The position numbers and the translations under genes are program-made. A DNA stretch of 9,654 bases from Actinomycetospora sp. (GTDB lineage Bacteria; Actinomycetota; Actinomycetes; Mycobacteriales; Pseudonocardiaceae), in contig JAICLN010000140.1 in assembly GCA_025925615.1 (NCBI GenBank), positions 1 through 9,654 of the forward strand. Direction: 5' to 3'. The notes under the pieces were generated by a model. That model was not told where the DNA came from and did not search any database. It saw nothing but the letters and a program-made list of their open reading frames with translations. Below, one piece after another: positions 1 through 6,703 of the stretch. How positions within the stretch are numbered: position 1 is the first letter of the stretch; every line of letters starts with the position of its first letter.

Positions 1-32
1 AGGGGAGCCGCATCGCCGGGCTCGGCAGACAT
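1..32 (-). CDS. possible N-terminus of a gene leaving the window
   Basis: An ATG on the minus strand at 32-30 opens a frame reading MSAEPGDAAP that continues past the window edge. Six bases upstream of it is TACCCT (minus strand, 44-39), which fits a TAnnnT -10 box placed for leaderless transcription from the A of the ATG. No good -35 is seen. Only ten codons are visible, so the product cannot be named. The frame from the decayed monooxygenase upstream also stays open through here, so this could be chance. Confidence 0.35.
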   Translation of the reverse strand, partial: MSAEPGDAAP

Positions 33-139
33 GGCACGAGGGTAGCGGCGCGGTCCGACATCGGGCGGCGACTCGTGTCACGCGTGCGACCGGACCGCTG
101 CTGTGCCCGGGACCGAACCCAGATCCGGGGCGCCTGCGT

Positions 140-1019
140 CAGGCGGGCGCTCGGTACATCGGCCCCGAGCCCGAAGCGCGTGCCGTACCGGATGCCCTCG
201 TCGATGGTCCGCCGCCCCCGTGCCAGCGCAGCGGCTCCCAGGCCGCCAGGGCCGGATCGACGTCCCCGCCGTGGTCGCGGGGGGCCGTCGCCAGCGCGTC
301 GGCGTCCACCCCCGCCTTCGCGCTGCCGTAGGCGGTGTGGGGTCGCGGCACGAACGCGGCGTCGCCGATCACCGCGGTCCGCCCGACCACGCACCGCGGC
401 GAGGAGAGGTCGGTGACGGCCTGGACGCCAGTTCACCGCGCTTCCCCGGTTCGAGCGCACCGTCGAGGCCGGGCACCAGATAGGAGAGGATCTGGGTGGG
501 GAACGGCGCGGGCTCGGGGTCGGTGAAGAACGCGAAGGCGCCGGCGAGCGTCTCGGCCACCCGCGACGGGAGGTCCGCCTCGCCGCAGAGACCGCGCCAG
601 GCGACGTAGCCGCTGTAGGAGGGCCCGACGTCGGGGAGCAGCGTCCGGCGCAGCGTCGATCCCGCGCCGTCCGCGCCGACGACGAGGTCGGCAGCGATCG
701 GGGAGCCCTCCTCGACCTCGACCTCGACCTCGAGCGTCCGGCTGTCGGCGGACACGCCCGCTCCTGGTCGGCGACCTCGACGTGCCCGGCGCGGTCGAGC
801 TCGATCCGCTGCCCGCTGGGCACCCCGATGTCCTCGCGGCGAGCGATCCCTGACGCTCCAGGACCTCGCCGAGGTCGTCGTCACGACGATGCCGGCGCCG
901 CGGCCCTGCTACGCGCGCGGGGCCTGCTCGTACACCGTCGCCTCGCAGCCGATCCGGCGCAGCGCGATCGCCGCCCACAGCCCGCCGACCGACCCGCCGA
1001 CGATCGCGGCGCGCCTCAC
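140..1019 (-). pseudogene. decayed FAD-dependent aromatic monooxygenase
   Basis: Remains of a flavoprotein monooxygenase resembling 2,6-dihydroxypyridine 3-monooxygenase and salicylate hydroxylase. It begins with GTG at 1019, directly after the stop of the upstream oxidase gene. The first 36 codons give a Rossmann FAD motif (AAIVGGSVGGLWAAIAL), then a TAG stop at 911-909. Coding then passes through all three frames: DDLGEVLERQG, then EDIGVPSGQRIELDRAG, then back to the first frame with ADLVVGADGAGSTLRR (second FAD motif). It shifts again to GRTAVIGDAAFVPRPHTAYG (third FAD motif, GD...P) and once more near 235 to RTIDEGIRYGTRFGLG. Expected segments before ADLVVGADG and before VVGRTAVIGD are missing, perhaps 50 and 90 residues judging from the family. 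The span of about 290 codons is well short of the usual 380-400. Missing blocks plus several shifts point to true gene decay. The 3' end is approximate. Confidence 0.85.
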
Positions 1020-2405
1020 TCAGAGGCCCTTGCCGGGGTTGAGGATGCCGTGGGGGTCGAGCGCGGCCTTGACGGCGCGCTGCATGGCCAGGGCCTCGGG
1101 CGGCTGCTCGGCCTCGAGCCCCTCGCGCTTGAGCAGCCCGACGCCGTGCTCGCCGGTGACGGTGCCGCCGAGGTCGAGCGCGTCGGCGAGGATCTGCTCG
1201 AAGGCGGCCTGGGCGCGGACGCGTGCGGGTTCGTCGCCGACCGGGGTGATCAGCAGCGGGTGGAGGTTGCCGTCGCCGGCGTGGGCGAGGTTGGCGATGG
1301 TGGTCTCGAAGCGCTCGCCGGTGGCCTGGATGCGGGCGAGCATCTCGGGCACGGCGGCACGGGGGACGCACACGTCCTCGGTGAGCACCGGGCCGAGCCG
1401 CTCGAGCGCGGGGTAGGCCAGGCGACGGGCGGCGAAGAGCGCGTCGGCCTCCTCGGCGTCGGCCGCCTGCGCGGAGAAGGTGGCCCCGGCCGCGTCGAAG
1501 TGGGCGAGCATCGCCTCGGCCTCGGCGACCCCGGCCGCGCCCGGTGCGTCGGAACGCCCGAGGAGGATGACGTCGGCCTCGGACGCAAGGCCCATGTTCT
1601 TCCAGGCGTCGACGGCCTCGAGGCAGGTGCGGTCGACCAGCTCGAGCGCCGAGGGCGTCAGGCCGTCGGCGGTGATCGCGGCGACCGCCCGCCCGGCATC
1701 GACGATGCTCGCGAAGTACCCGGCCACGGTGTGCTCCGGCGCGCGGGCCGGGCGCAGCTTCACGGTCACCTCGGTGATCAGCCCGAGGGTGCCCTCGGAG
1801 CCGACCATGAGCCCGGCGAGGTCGAGCCCGGCCACGCCCTTGGCGGTGCGCCGGCCCAGCCGCACCAGCTCGCCGAGGCCGTTGACGACCTGCACGCCGA
1901 GCACGTAGTCCCGGGTGACGCCGTACTTCACGCAGCACACGCCGCCGGCGTTGGTCGCTACGTTGCCGCCGATGGTCGACCAGGGCGAGCTCGCCGGGTC
2001 GGGCGGATACCAGAGGCCCCGGTCCGCGCAGGCCGCCCGGAGGTCATCGTTCACGACGCCGGGCTCGACGACGGCGAGGCGCTCGGCCGGGTCGATCTCG
2101 TGCACGCGGGTCATCTGCTCGACCGAGACCACGACGCTGCCCGCCGTCGCGTTCGCCCCGCCCGACAGGCCGGTGCCGGCGCCGCGGGGGACGACCGGGA
2201 CGCCGTGGCGCAGGCATGCCTGCACGACCGCCTGGCACTGGGCCGCGTCGAGCGGCCGCACGACCGCCGCGGGCAGCTCCCAGGGCGCCCACTCGGCGTC
2301 GTCGTGGGCGTAGGAGGCCAGCACGTCCGGGTCGTCGAGCACGCGGTCCGCGGGCAGCACCCCGCGAAGGTCGACGACGACGGGGGCCGAGGCGACCGTG
2401 GTCAT
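1020..2405 (-). CDS. glcD: GlcD-type FAD-linked oxidase (glycolate / D-lactate)
   Basis: A 461-residue flavoprotein of the glycolate oxidase GlcD / D-lactate dehydrogenase family, which oxidises 2-hydroxyacids to 2-oxoacids in the cytosol or at the inner membrane face. The FAD-binding half has PRGAGTGLSGGA (residues 73-84), PPDPAS with TIGGNVATNAGG (134-155), KYGVTRDYVLG (160-170) and GSEGTLGLITE (202-212). The C-terminal FAD-oxidase domain has HAGDGNLHP (375-383), GEHGVGLLK (418-426) and the closing DPHGILNPGKGL, so the protein looks full length. The ATG at 2405 is preferred over an in-frame upstream start at 2477: the family begins near here, and a leaderless promoter fits. The stop abuts the GTG of the decayed monooxygenase, suggesting past translational coupling. 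No adjacent glcE or glcF genes are present, so it may act alone like single-subunit D-lactate dehydrogenases. Exact substrate is unknown. Confidence 0.93.
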   Translation of the reverse strand: MTTVASAPVVVDLRGVLPADRVLDDPDVLASYAHDDAEWAPWELPAAVVRPLDAAQCQAVVQACLRHGVPVVPRGAGTGLSGGANATAGSVVVSVEQMTRVHEIDPAERLAVVEPGVVNDDLRAACADRGLWYPPDPASSPWSTIGGNVATNAGGVCCVKYGVTRDYVLGVQVVNGLGELVRLGRRTAKGVAGLDLAGLMVGSEGTLGLITEVTVKLRPARAPEHTVAGYFASIVDAGRAVAAITADGLTPSALELVDRTCLEAVDAWKNMGLASEADVILLGRSDAPGAAGVAEAEAMLAHFDAAGATFSAQAADAEEADALFAARRLAYPALERLGPVLTEDVCVPRAAVPEMLARIQATGERFETTIANLAHAGDGNLHPLLITPVGDEPARVRAQAAFEQILADALDLGGTVTGEHGVGLLKREGLEAEQPPEALAMQRAVKAALDPHGILNPGKGL

Positions 2406-2441
2406 GCATCCCAGTGTGCGCCGCGCCGTGGTGGAGGCCAA
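2406..2441 (-). promoter_or_regulatory. putative leaderless promoter of the GlcD-type oxidase gene
   Basis: On the minus strand, TTGGCC (2441-2436) and CACACT (2418-2413) are separated by 17 bases. CACACT ends 7 bases before the ATG at 2405. This -35/-10 arrangement would place the transcription start at or next to the start codon, and no Shine-Dalgarno sequence is seen. It supports 2405 over 2477 as the start. Inferred from sequence only. Confidence 0.45.
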
Positions 2442-2556
2442 CGCCGTGACTAGCCACTCGCCGGGGGAGAACGCCACCCGCAGGTCGTTCCACGGACGGT
2501 GACGAGGACTGATCGCCTACCGTGCGGATCGAGGGAGGGCCGCGGGTGGGCGTCCG

Positions 2557-2706
2557 GTGTGGCTGCTCGGCGTGCTCGACCGGGCCACCGAGGACGAGAT
2601 CAGCGCTTGGGTCCGCGCGGGCGGCCCGGGCGTGGTCGACCCACCCGGGATGCTCGATCTGCGGATCTTCACCCCGGCTCGACGGATCCGGCAGCAGGTG
2701 GACTGA
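2557..2706 (+). CDS. possible small protein, unknown function
   Basis: A 49-codon frame from GTG (2557) to TGA (2704-2706). It reads as protein-like: VWLLGVLDRATEDEISAWV near the start, and a C-terminus DLRIFTPARRIRQQVD with mixed hydrophobic and charged residues. The frame is open upstream to a stop at 2500-2502, adding IAYRADRGRAAGGRP without an ATG, GTG or TTG, so the true start may be non-standard or lost by mutation. A purine-rich GGGAGGG lies at 2533-2539, 17 bases before the GTG, rather far for a ribosome site. It ends 28 bases before the dehydrogenase start, and the dehydrogenase -10 lies between. I do not recognise a family. It could be a truncated remnant of a small conserved protein or a chance frame. 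Confidence 0.4.
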   Translation: MWLLGVLDRATEDEISAWVRAGGPGVVDPPGMLDLRIFTPARRIRQQVD

Positions 2707-2734
2707 CGTCCCCGAAGGGGCACACTCTCCGGTC
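2699..2734 (+). promoter_or_regulatory. putative leaderless promoter of the zinc dehydrogenase
   Basis: TGGACT (2699-2704, four of six matches to TTGACA) and CACACT (2721-2726) are 16 bases apart. CACACT ends 8 bases before the ATG at 2735, and no Shine-Dalgarno is present. The same CACACT hexamer stands at the equivalent place before the GlcD-type gene. A short CCCC-GAA-GGGG hairpin (2710-2720) lies in the spacer and might be an operator or a weak terminator. Confidence 0.4.
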
Positions 2735-3772
2735 ATGCAACGTGTCGCCGTCCTGACCGAGCCGGACCACGTGGTGCTCGAGGAGCGCGAGATCCCCGAA
2801 CCGGGGCCCGGCCAGGTGCAGGTCGCGGTGCGCGCGGTGAGCGTCTGCGGCTCCGACGTGCACTACTACGACCACGGGCGCATCGGCGGGTTCGTCATGC
2901 ACGGCCCCCTCGTGCTCGGCCACGAGACCTCCGGCGTGGTGTCCGCCGTCGGGCCCGAGGTGGAGGCCGGGCCGGGTGGGGGAGTCACCGTCGGGACCCG
3001 GGTCGCGGTCGAGCCGCAGGCCGAGTGCGGGCGCTGCGAGCAGTGCCGGCAGGGGCGCTACCACCTGTGCCCGCAGATCGCGTTCTTCGCGACGCCGCCG
3101 ATCGACGGCTCGTTCGCCGAGTACGTCGTCGTGCCCGCCCACCGCGCGCACCCGGTGCCCGACTCCCTCTCCGACGAGGCCGCGGCACTGATCGAGCCGC
3201 TGTCGGTGGCCCTGCACGCAGCGGCGAAGGCCGACATCGGCCCGGGGACGCGGGTGCTGGTCAGTGGGGCGGGACCGGTCGGGCTGCTGTGCCTGCAGGT
3301 GGCGCTTGCCCGTGGGGCGGCGGCGGTCGTCGTCACCGACGTGATGGCGCTGCGCCGCGAGGCCGCGACCGAGTACGGCGCGACCGCGACCGTGGACGCG
3401 AACGACCACGACACGGCGCTGGCGGCCGTCGACGACGTGCTGGGCCAGGCCGACGTCGTCCTGGAATGCACCGGGGTCCAGCCCGCGGTCGACCTCGCGG
3501 TGGCGGCGACGGCGCCCGCGGCGACGGTCGTGCTGGTCGGCACCGGGGCGACGGTGACGCTGGCGCTGGACGTCGTGCAGTCCCGCGAGCTCGTCGTGAA
3601 GGGGACCTTCCGGTACGCCCATGTCTATCCCGCGGCGATCGAGCTCGCGGCCTCCGGACGCATCCGGCTCGACTCGATGGTCACGTCGCACCACCCGCTC
3701 GAGGACGCCGTCGGGGCGCTGCTCGCCGCCCGGCGCGACCCGCTCGCGCTCAAGGCCGTGGTCCACCCGTAG
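2735..3772 (+). CDS. zinc-dependent polyol dehydrogenase (sorbitol/xylitol type)
   Basis: A 345-residue medium-chain dehydrogenase of the sorbitol / L-iditol / xylitol branch, which oxidises a polyol to a ketose with NAD in the cytosol. Catalytic zinc residues are visible as C38 (CGSDVHYYDHGRIG, typical of sorbitol dehydrogenases), H63-E64 (GHE) and E154 (IEPLSVALHAA). A structural zinc lobe is intact with C98, C101, C104 and C112. The Rossmann motif is SGAGPVGLL (177-185), and an acidic D202 after the second strand (VVVTDV) favours NAD over NADP. The ATG at 2735 is chosen because the family starts at this point; an open extension to 2522 has no family character. The gene is monocistronic as seen, converging on the GlcG-like gene across a palindrome. 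No transporter or sugar kinase is nearby, so the true polyol is unknown. Confidence 0.92.
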   Translation: MQRVAVLTEPDHVVLEEREIPEPGPGQVQVAVRAVSVCGSDVHYYDHGRIGGFVMHGPLVLGHETSGVVSAVGPEVEAGPGGGVTVGTRVAVEPQAECGRCEQCRQGRYHLCPQIAFFATPPIDGSFAEYVVVPAHRAHPVPDSLSDEAAALIEPLSVALHAAAKADIGPGTRVLVSGAGPVGLLCLQVALARGAAAVVVTDVMALRREAATEYGATATVDANDHDTALAAVDDVLGQADVVLECTGVQPAVDLAVAATAPAATVVLVGTGATVTLALDVVQSRELVVKGTFRYAHVYPAAIELAASGRIRLDSMVTSHHPLEDAVGALLAARRDPLALKAVVHP

Positions 3773-3787
3773 GTGCCCTCCGGGCTC

Positions 3788-3827
3788 GTGAGCACTTTCC
3801 GGGGTTATAGCACAGGAAAGTGCTCAC
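3788..3827 (+). terminator. perfect 13-bp palindrome between convergent genes
   Basis: Left arm GTGAGCACTTTCC (3788-3800) and right arm GGAAAGTGCTCAC (3815-3827) are exact reverse complements, around a 14-base loop containing TTATAGC. It starts 15 bases after the dehydrogenase stop and ends 20 bases before the 3' end of the GlcG-like gene, so it could end transcription from both sides. It has no T-tract and is notably more A+T-rich than its surroundings. That also fits a dispersed palindromic repeat rather than an ordinary terminator. Confidence 0.65.
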
Positions 3828-3847
3828 CTGCGCGGAGCGCACCTCGG

Positions 3848-4282
3848 TCAGGCCCCGGTGCGCGCGACGAGCCCCGCCGCCTCGATGCCTGCGACGACCG
3901 CCTCCTCGTCGGCGGTCGAGGCGTCCCCGCTGGCCCCGGCCGCCCCGATGACCTCGCCGGCGTCGTCGCACACGAACACCCCGCCGGGCACCGAGAAGAC
4001 CTTCCCGCCGGCCAGCGAGGCGACGGAGGTGAAGAACTCGGGGGAGTCGGCGGCCCGCGCCGCGATCGACCGGCTGTCCATCATCAGCCCGATCACGCCG
4101 TGCGCCTTGGCGATCGCGACGTCGGGGCGCAGGAAGCCCGACCCGTCGGCACGACCCAGCGCGACCAGGTGCCCGCCGGTGTCGAGGACGGCGACGGTCA
4201 GCGGCTTGTAGCCGGCCTGTCGGCCGTGGTCGAGGGCGGCGGCGACGATGGTGCTGGCGTGGTCATAGGTCAGGGTGCTCAT
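3848..4282 (-). CDS. GlcG/HbpS-like (DUF336) protein
   Basis: A 144-residue protein of the GlcG/HbpS (DUF336) family, a small alpha/beta fold of about 130-150 residues. Members include GlcG of glycolate loci and the haem-binding, redox-responsive HbpS of Streptomyces. Family features seen are TVAVLDTGGHLVALGRADG (29-47), the AIAKAHGVIG helix (56-65), and a closing PGGVFVCDDAGEVIGAAGAS (99-118) followed by an acidic helix (ADEEAVVAGIEAAG). The ATG at 4282 is chosen because family homology begins at MSTLTYDHA; a longer open frame upstream has no family character. A TAGGCA seven bases upstream may be a -10 box. No signal peptide is seen, unlike secreted HbpS. It lies near a GlcD-type gene but is not in an operon with it. 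Its molecular role, whether cofactor binding or small-molecule catalysis, cannot be told from sequence. Confidence 0.88.
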   Translation of the reverse strand: MSTLTYDHASTIVAAALDHGRQAGYKPLTVAVLDTGGHLVALGRADGSGFLRPDVAIAKAHGVIGLMMDSRSIAARAADSPEFFTSVASLAGGKVFSVPGGVFVCDDAGEVIGAAGASGDASTADEEAVVAGIEAAGLVARTGA

Positions 4283-4407
4283 GGGCGGCTGCCTACCACC
4301 GGAGCGACCCGGGGCGCGACAGAAGGGGCGTGTCCGGGCAGCCGCAGCTGGCGCTGCGCCTGACGGGCTCAACCTGATGCTGCGCGACGCCGGGACGACG
4401 GGCGAGG

Positions 4408-4442
4408 TGGACGCCCGGTCGCACGGGTGATCTAGTCGGGCC
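4408..4442 (+). promoter_or_regulatory. putative leaderless promoter of the crotonase
   Basis: TGGACG (4408-4413) and TCTAGT (4431-4436) are separated by 17 bases, and TCTAGT ends 6 bases before the ATG at 4443. No Shine-Dalgarno sequence precedes the ATG. The geometry matches a leaderless sigma-70-type promoter. The divergent GlcG-like gene starts 160 bases away, and the stretch between also holds GC-rich partial inverted repeats around 4336-4365. Confidence 0.45.
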
Positions 4443-5294
4443 ATGACGTCCGTGGCCGCGAACGGCACCGCCGCCCTGCCCGAGCACCTCGAGACCCTCG
4501 CCGTCTCGCGCGAGACCCCGGCGGCCCACGTGGCCGAGGTGTCGATCACTGCCCGGGCGATGGCGCCGGCGTTCTTCGCCGAGCTGCCCGTCGTCATGGC
4601 GGCCCTCGACGCGGACCCGGACGTGCGGGCCGTCGTCGTCACCGGCGCCGAGGGGCGGTTCTCCTACGGCCTGGACCTGCGCGCGGCGACGGGGTCCCTC
4701 GGCAGCGTGCTCACCGACCCGACCGCCGGGGCCCGCGAGGAGTTCCTGCACCACCTCCGCGACCTGCAGGCGTCGATCACCTCGGTCGCGCAGTGCCGGA
4801 CGCCGGTCGTGGCGGCCGTCGAGGGCTGGTGCGTCGGGGGCGGGGTCGACCTCATCACCGCCTGCGACGTCCGGCTCGCGAGCGCCGACGCGCTGTTCTC
4901 GGTCCGCGAGGTGCGCATGGCGATGGTCGCCGACCTCGGGTCGCTGCAGCGCCTCGTCGGGATCGTGGGCGACGGGCATCTGCGCGAGCTCGCGCTCACC
5001 GGCGCCGATGTGGACGCCGCGCACGCCGAGCGGATCGGCCTGGTCAACCGGGTGCTGGACGACGCGGAGGCGCTGCGGGTCGCGGCCTTCGAGCTCGCCG
5101 GCGCGATGGCGGCGAACTCGCCGTTGGTCACCCGCGGGATCAAGGACGTCCTCGACGCCGAGCGGGCGCCGCGGGTCGAGGCGGGCCTGCGCTACGTCGG
5201 TGCCTGGAACGCCGCGTTCCTGCCCAGTGCCGACGTCGCCGAGGCGTTCACCGCGTTCGGGGAGCGCCGGGAGCCGCGTTTCACCGGTCGCTGA
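4443..5294 (+). CDS. crotonase: dienoyl-CoA isomerase type
   Basis: A 283-residue enoyl-CoA hydratase/isomerase superfamily protein, best matching delta(3,5)-delta(2,4)-dienoyl-CoA isomerase. That enzyme shifts double bonds during beta-oxidation of unsaturated acyl-CoAs in the cytosol. The oxyanion-hole strand is GRFSYGLDLR (71-80) and the second loop is EGWCVGGGVDLITACDVRLA (127-146). Catalytic acids expected from the rat enzyme (D176, E196, D204) appear as D136, E156 and D164 with exactly the same spacing, the last two in VREVRMAMVADLGSLQRL. The C-terminal trimerisation helices are present (NSPLVTRGIKDVL), so it looks full length. The first 20 or so residues are longer than usual. The ATG at 4443 fits a leaderless promoter. 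No other beta-oxidation gene adjoins it, so its substrate could be a lipid, terpenoid or aromatic-derived acyl-CoA. Confidence 0.9.
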   Translation: MTSVAANGTAALPEHLETLAVSRETPAAHVAEVSITARAMAPAFFAELPVVMAALDADPDVRAVVVTGAEGRFSYGLDLRAATGSLGSVLTDPTAGAREEFLHHLRDLQASITSVAQCRTPVVAAVEGWCVGGGVDLITACDVRLASADALFSVREVRMAMVADLGSLQRLVGIVGDGHLRELALTGADVDAAHAERIGLVNRVLDDAEALRVAAFELAGAMAANSPLVTRGIKDVLDAERAPRVEAGLRYVGAWNAAFLPSADVAEAFTAFGERREPRFTGR

Positions 5295-5328
5295 GGGCTC
5301 GGCCCGGCCCCGGCCCGTCCCCGACGGC

Positions 5329-5376
5329 ACGAACGGTCCGCTGGTCACTCTTGATGGTGACCACCGGACCGTTCGT
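5329..5376 (+). terminator. 20-bp near-perfect palindrome between convergent genes
   Basis: Two 20-base arms (5329-5348 and 5357-5376) are reverse complements with a single mismatch at 5341/5364, around an 8-base loop TCTTGATG. The left arm begins ACGAACGGTCCG and the right arm ends CGGACCGTTCGT. It lies 35 bases after the crotonase stop and 18 bases before the 3' end of the oxygenase gene. A bidirectional terminator is the simplest reading. There is no T-tract, and a dispersed repeat is possible. Confidence 0.65.
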
Positions 5377-5394
5377 CCTCGCGGGGTGGGGCTT

Positions 5395-6633
5395 TCACAC
5401 CGGGAGATCGGCCGGGCGGCGCGGGCGCTCGCCGAGGAGCCGCTCGAGGTCGGCCTCGACGCCGGCGTCGCTGCGCGCCTCGAGCCACCGGCGCCCCGGC
5501 TCGACGGCACCGATCACCCACGACTCGACGACGTTGCGGGCCAGCTCCGGTAGGACCGTCCACGGCACGAGCACCGGCTGGCCCAGGTCACGGCAGCCCT
5601 GCGCGCCGAGGAAAAGCCGCAGGTGCGAGAGCAGCCGGCGCCGGGCCCACCGGCCCCGGCGGGGCCGCCCCTGCTCGGCGTGGCTGCGCGCGGTGCCCTC
5701 CACCAGCGCCGTCGTGAGGGCGGCGCCGGCCGGGGTCGGGCCGCCCTGCGCGAGCAGCAGGTGGTGGTCGAAGGCGTGCTGGGCGCGCTCGTCGGCGAAG
5801 AGCCAGTCGTCGTCCACACCCATGAGGAAGCCGATGTAGCGCCACAGGTGCATGACCGCGAGGGCGTCGGCGCGCGGGACCCGACGACCGAGGACGCGGA
5901 CCCCGAGCATCGCGGTGGCGCTGAACAGCGCGAGCGTGCCCGCGAGGTCGCTGCGGTTCACCGGCAGCCCCAGCGCGGCGGAGTCCCAGTCGTCGCGGCG
6001 CTCGAAGCGGTCGCCCACCAGCGCGTGCATGGCGCGCACGTGCGCGGTCAGCCGGAAACCCTCGCCGTCGCGGGCCATCCCGCCGGGTCGGGACACCGCG
6101 TAGCCCCACGACGTCGTCTCGCCGAGGCGGCGCATCGCGGTGGTGCCGGTGAGCCCGCCGGTGGCGACGAGCAGGTCGGCCGGGCCGACGTAGCGGTAGC
6201 CGCCGATCAGCGAGAGCGCCAGCAGCACGTCGTCGCGGCTGCGGCCCATCCGCCGGTAGGCGCGGGCGCCGCGCTCGAGCAGGTCGCGGTCGAGCCACTC
6301 GGGCTCGCGCTCGATCTCGGCGACGAAGCGCCGCAGCGCGGGCGGGTCGTCGTCGCGGGCCCCGTCGGCGAGGGCGCGGTGCAGCGCGGCGGCGGTGACC
6401 CGGGGGGTCGCGTCGCGCCGCATCGCGGCCGCGAGGTCGGCGCCCGCCTCGTCGCGGTGCAGCATCCGGCGCCCGATCTCGTCGACGAGACCCTCGTCGC
6501 GCCGCTGGACCCGGCCGAGGAACGCGAGGGGGCGGGCGATCGCGGCGTTGCGGGCGGGCGCGCCGCGGAAGCGCGCGGGGAACTCGGGGACCGGCGCCCG
6601 GGGCGTCGGCGCCGTGCCGGTCTCTGCCACCAT
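5395..6633 (-). CDS. DUF2236 oxygenase, MpaB / latex-clearing protein family
   Basis: A 412-residue protein of the MpaB / rubber oxygenase catalytic domain family (DUF2236). The best-studied members are haem-b oxygenases such as latex-clearing protein Lcp. Family landmarks are the MRRLGETTSWGYAV helix (167-180), HVRAMHALVG (198-207) and HLWRYIGFLMGV (262-273). Lcp residues R164, T168 and the haem ligand H198 (recalled from the literature) correspond to R169, T173 and H203 with identical spacing; D153 stands where Lcp has E148. There is no signal peptide or Tat motif, so unlike Lcp it is probably intracellular and may not act on rubber. The ATG at 6633 is preferred because a promoter with leaderless spacing precedes it. 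It is divergent from a TetR gene 70 bases away, which probably regulates it. The natural substrate is unknown. Confidence 0.88.
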   Translation of the reverse strand: MVAETGTAPTPRAPVPEFPARFRGAPARNAAIARPLAFLGRVQRRDEGLVDEIGRRMLHRDEAGADLAAAMRRDATPRVTAAALHRALADGARDDDPPALRRFVAEIEREPEWLDRDLLERGARAYRRMGRSRDDVLLALSLIGGYRYVGPADLLVATGGLTGTTAMRRLGETTSWGYAVSRPGGMARDGEGFRLTAHVRAMHALVGDRFERRDDWDSAALGLPVNRSDLAGTLALFSATAMLGVRVLGRRVPRADALAVMHLWRYIGFLMGVDDDWLFADERAQHAFDHHLLLAQGGPTPAGAALTTALVEGTARSHAEQGRPRRGRWARRRLLSHLRLFLGAQGCRDLGQPVLVPWTVLPELARNVVESWVIGAVEPGRRWLEARSDAGVEADLERLLGERPRRPADLPV

Positions 6634-6703
6634 GACGAGAACGCTGACACGAGTCCTCGGTCGTGTTCAACTCGCGTTTCTTCCTGCTTCCTGGAGGTGA
6701 CCG
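6634..6703. promoter_or_regulatory. divergent promoters and candidate TetR operator
   Basis: This 70-base gap separates the oxygenase and tetR starts. An inverted repeat ACACGA-N8-TCGTGT (6647-6666), with an inner CGAG-TC-CTCG, is a fitting TetR-family operator. Leftward, TTGAAC (6669-6664), 18 bases, then AGCGTT (6645-6640), with 6 bases to the oxygenase ATG, make a leaderless promoter. Rightward, CTGACA (6644-6649), 17 bases, then TCAACT (6667-6672) make a candidate tetR promoter. The repeat covers the spacers of both, so one bound dimer could repress both genes. GGAGG (6693-6697) is the tetR ribosome site. Confidence 0.6.

Noticed and set aside
709..733. Short tandem hexamer CTCGAC (about four units) encoding an EVEVEVEE run
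   Set aside because: Too few units and within a decaying gene. No sign of a functional repeat.
140..1019. Frameshifts in the monooxygenase as mere sequencing error
   Set aside because: Some single-base shifts could be errors, but two blocks of expected coding sequence are missing as well, and the neighbouring genes show no such faults. True decay is more likely.
828..2453. 541-codon plus-strand open frame opposite the GlcD-type gene
   Set aside because: Low-complexity Gly/Val/Asp/Arg-rich translation with no family motif. It mirrors a well-supported minus-strand gene, and long antisense frames are expected at this G+C content.
2669..3766. 365-codon minus-strand frame opposite the polyol dehydrogenase
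   Set aside because: Arg/His/Asp-rich with no motif, while the plus strand encodes every zinc ligand and the Rossmann motif of a known family.
4353..4405. Resemblance to a TPP riboswitch: CTGACGGGC then AACCTGAT before the crotonase
   Set aside because: The AACCTGAT core is present, but the CTGAGA loop is altered, the pairing stems and the later conserved part do not form, and the downstream gene is not a thiamine gene. Probably chance, or at best a relic.
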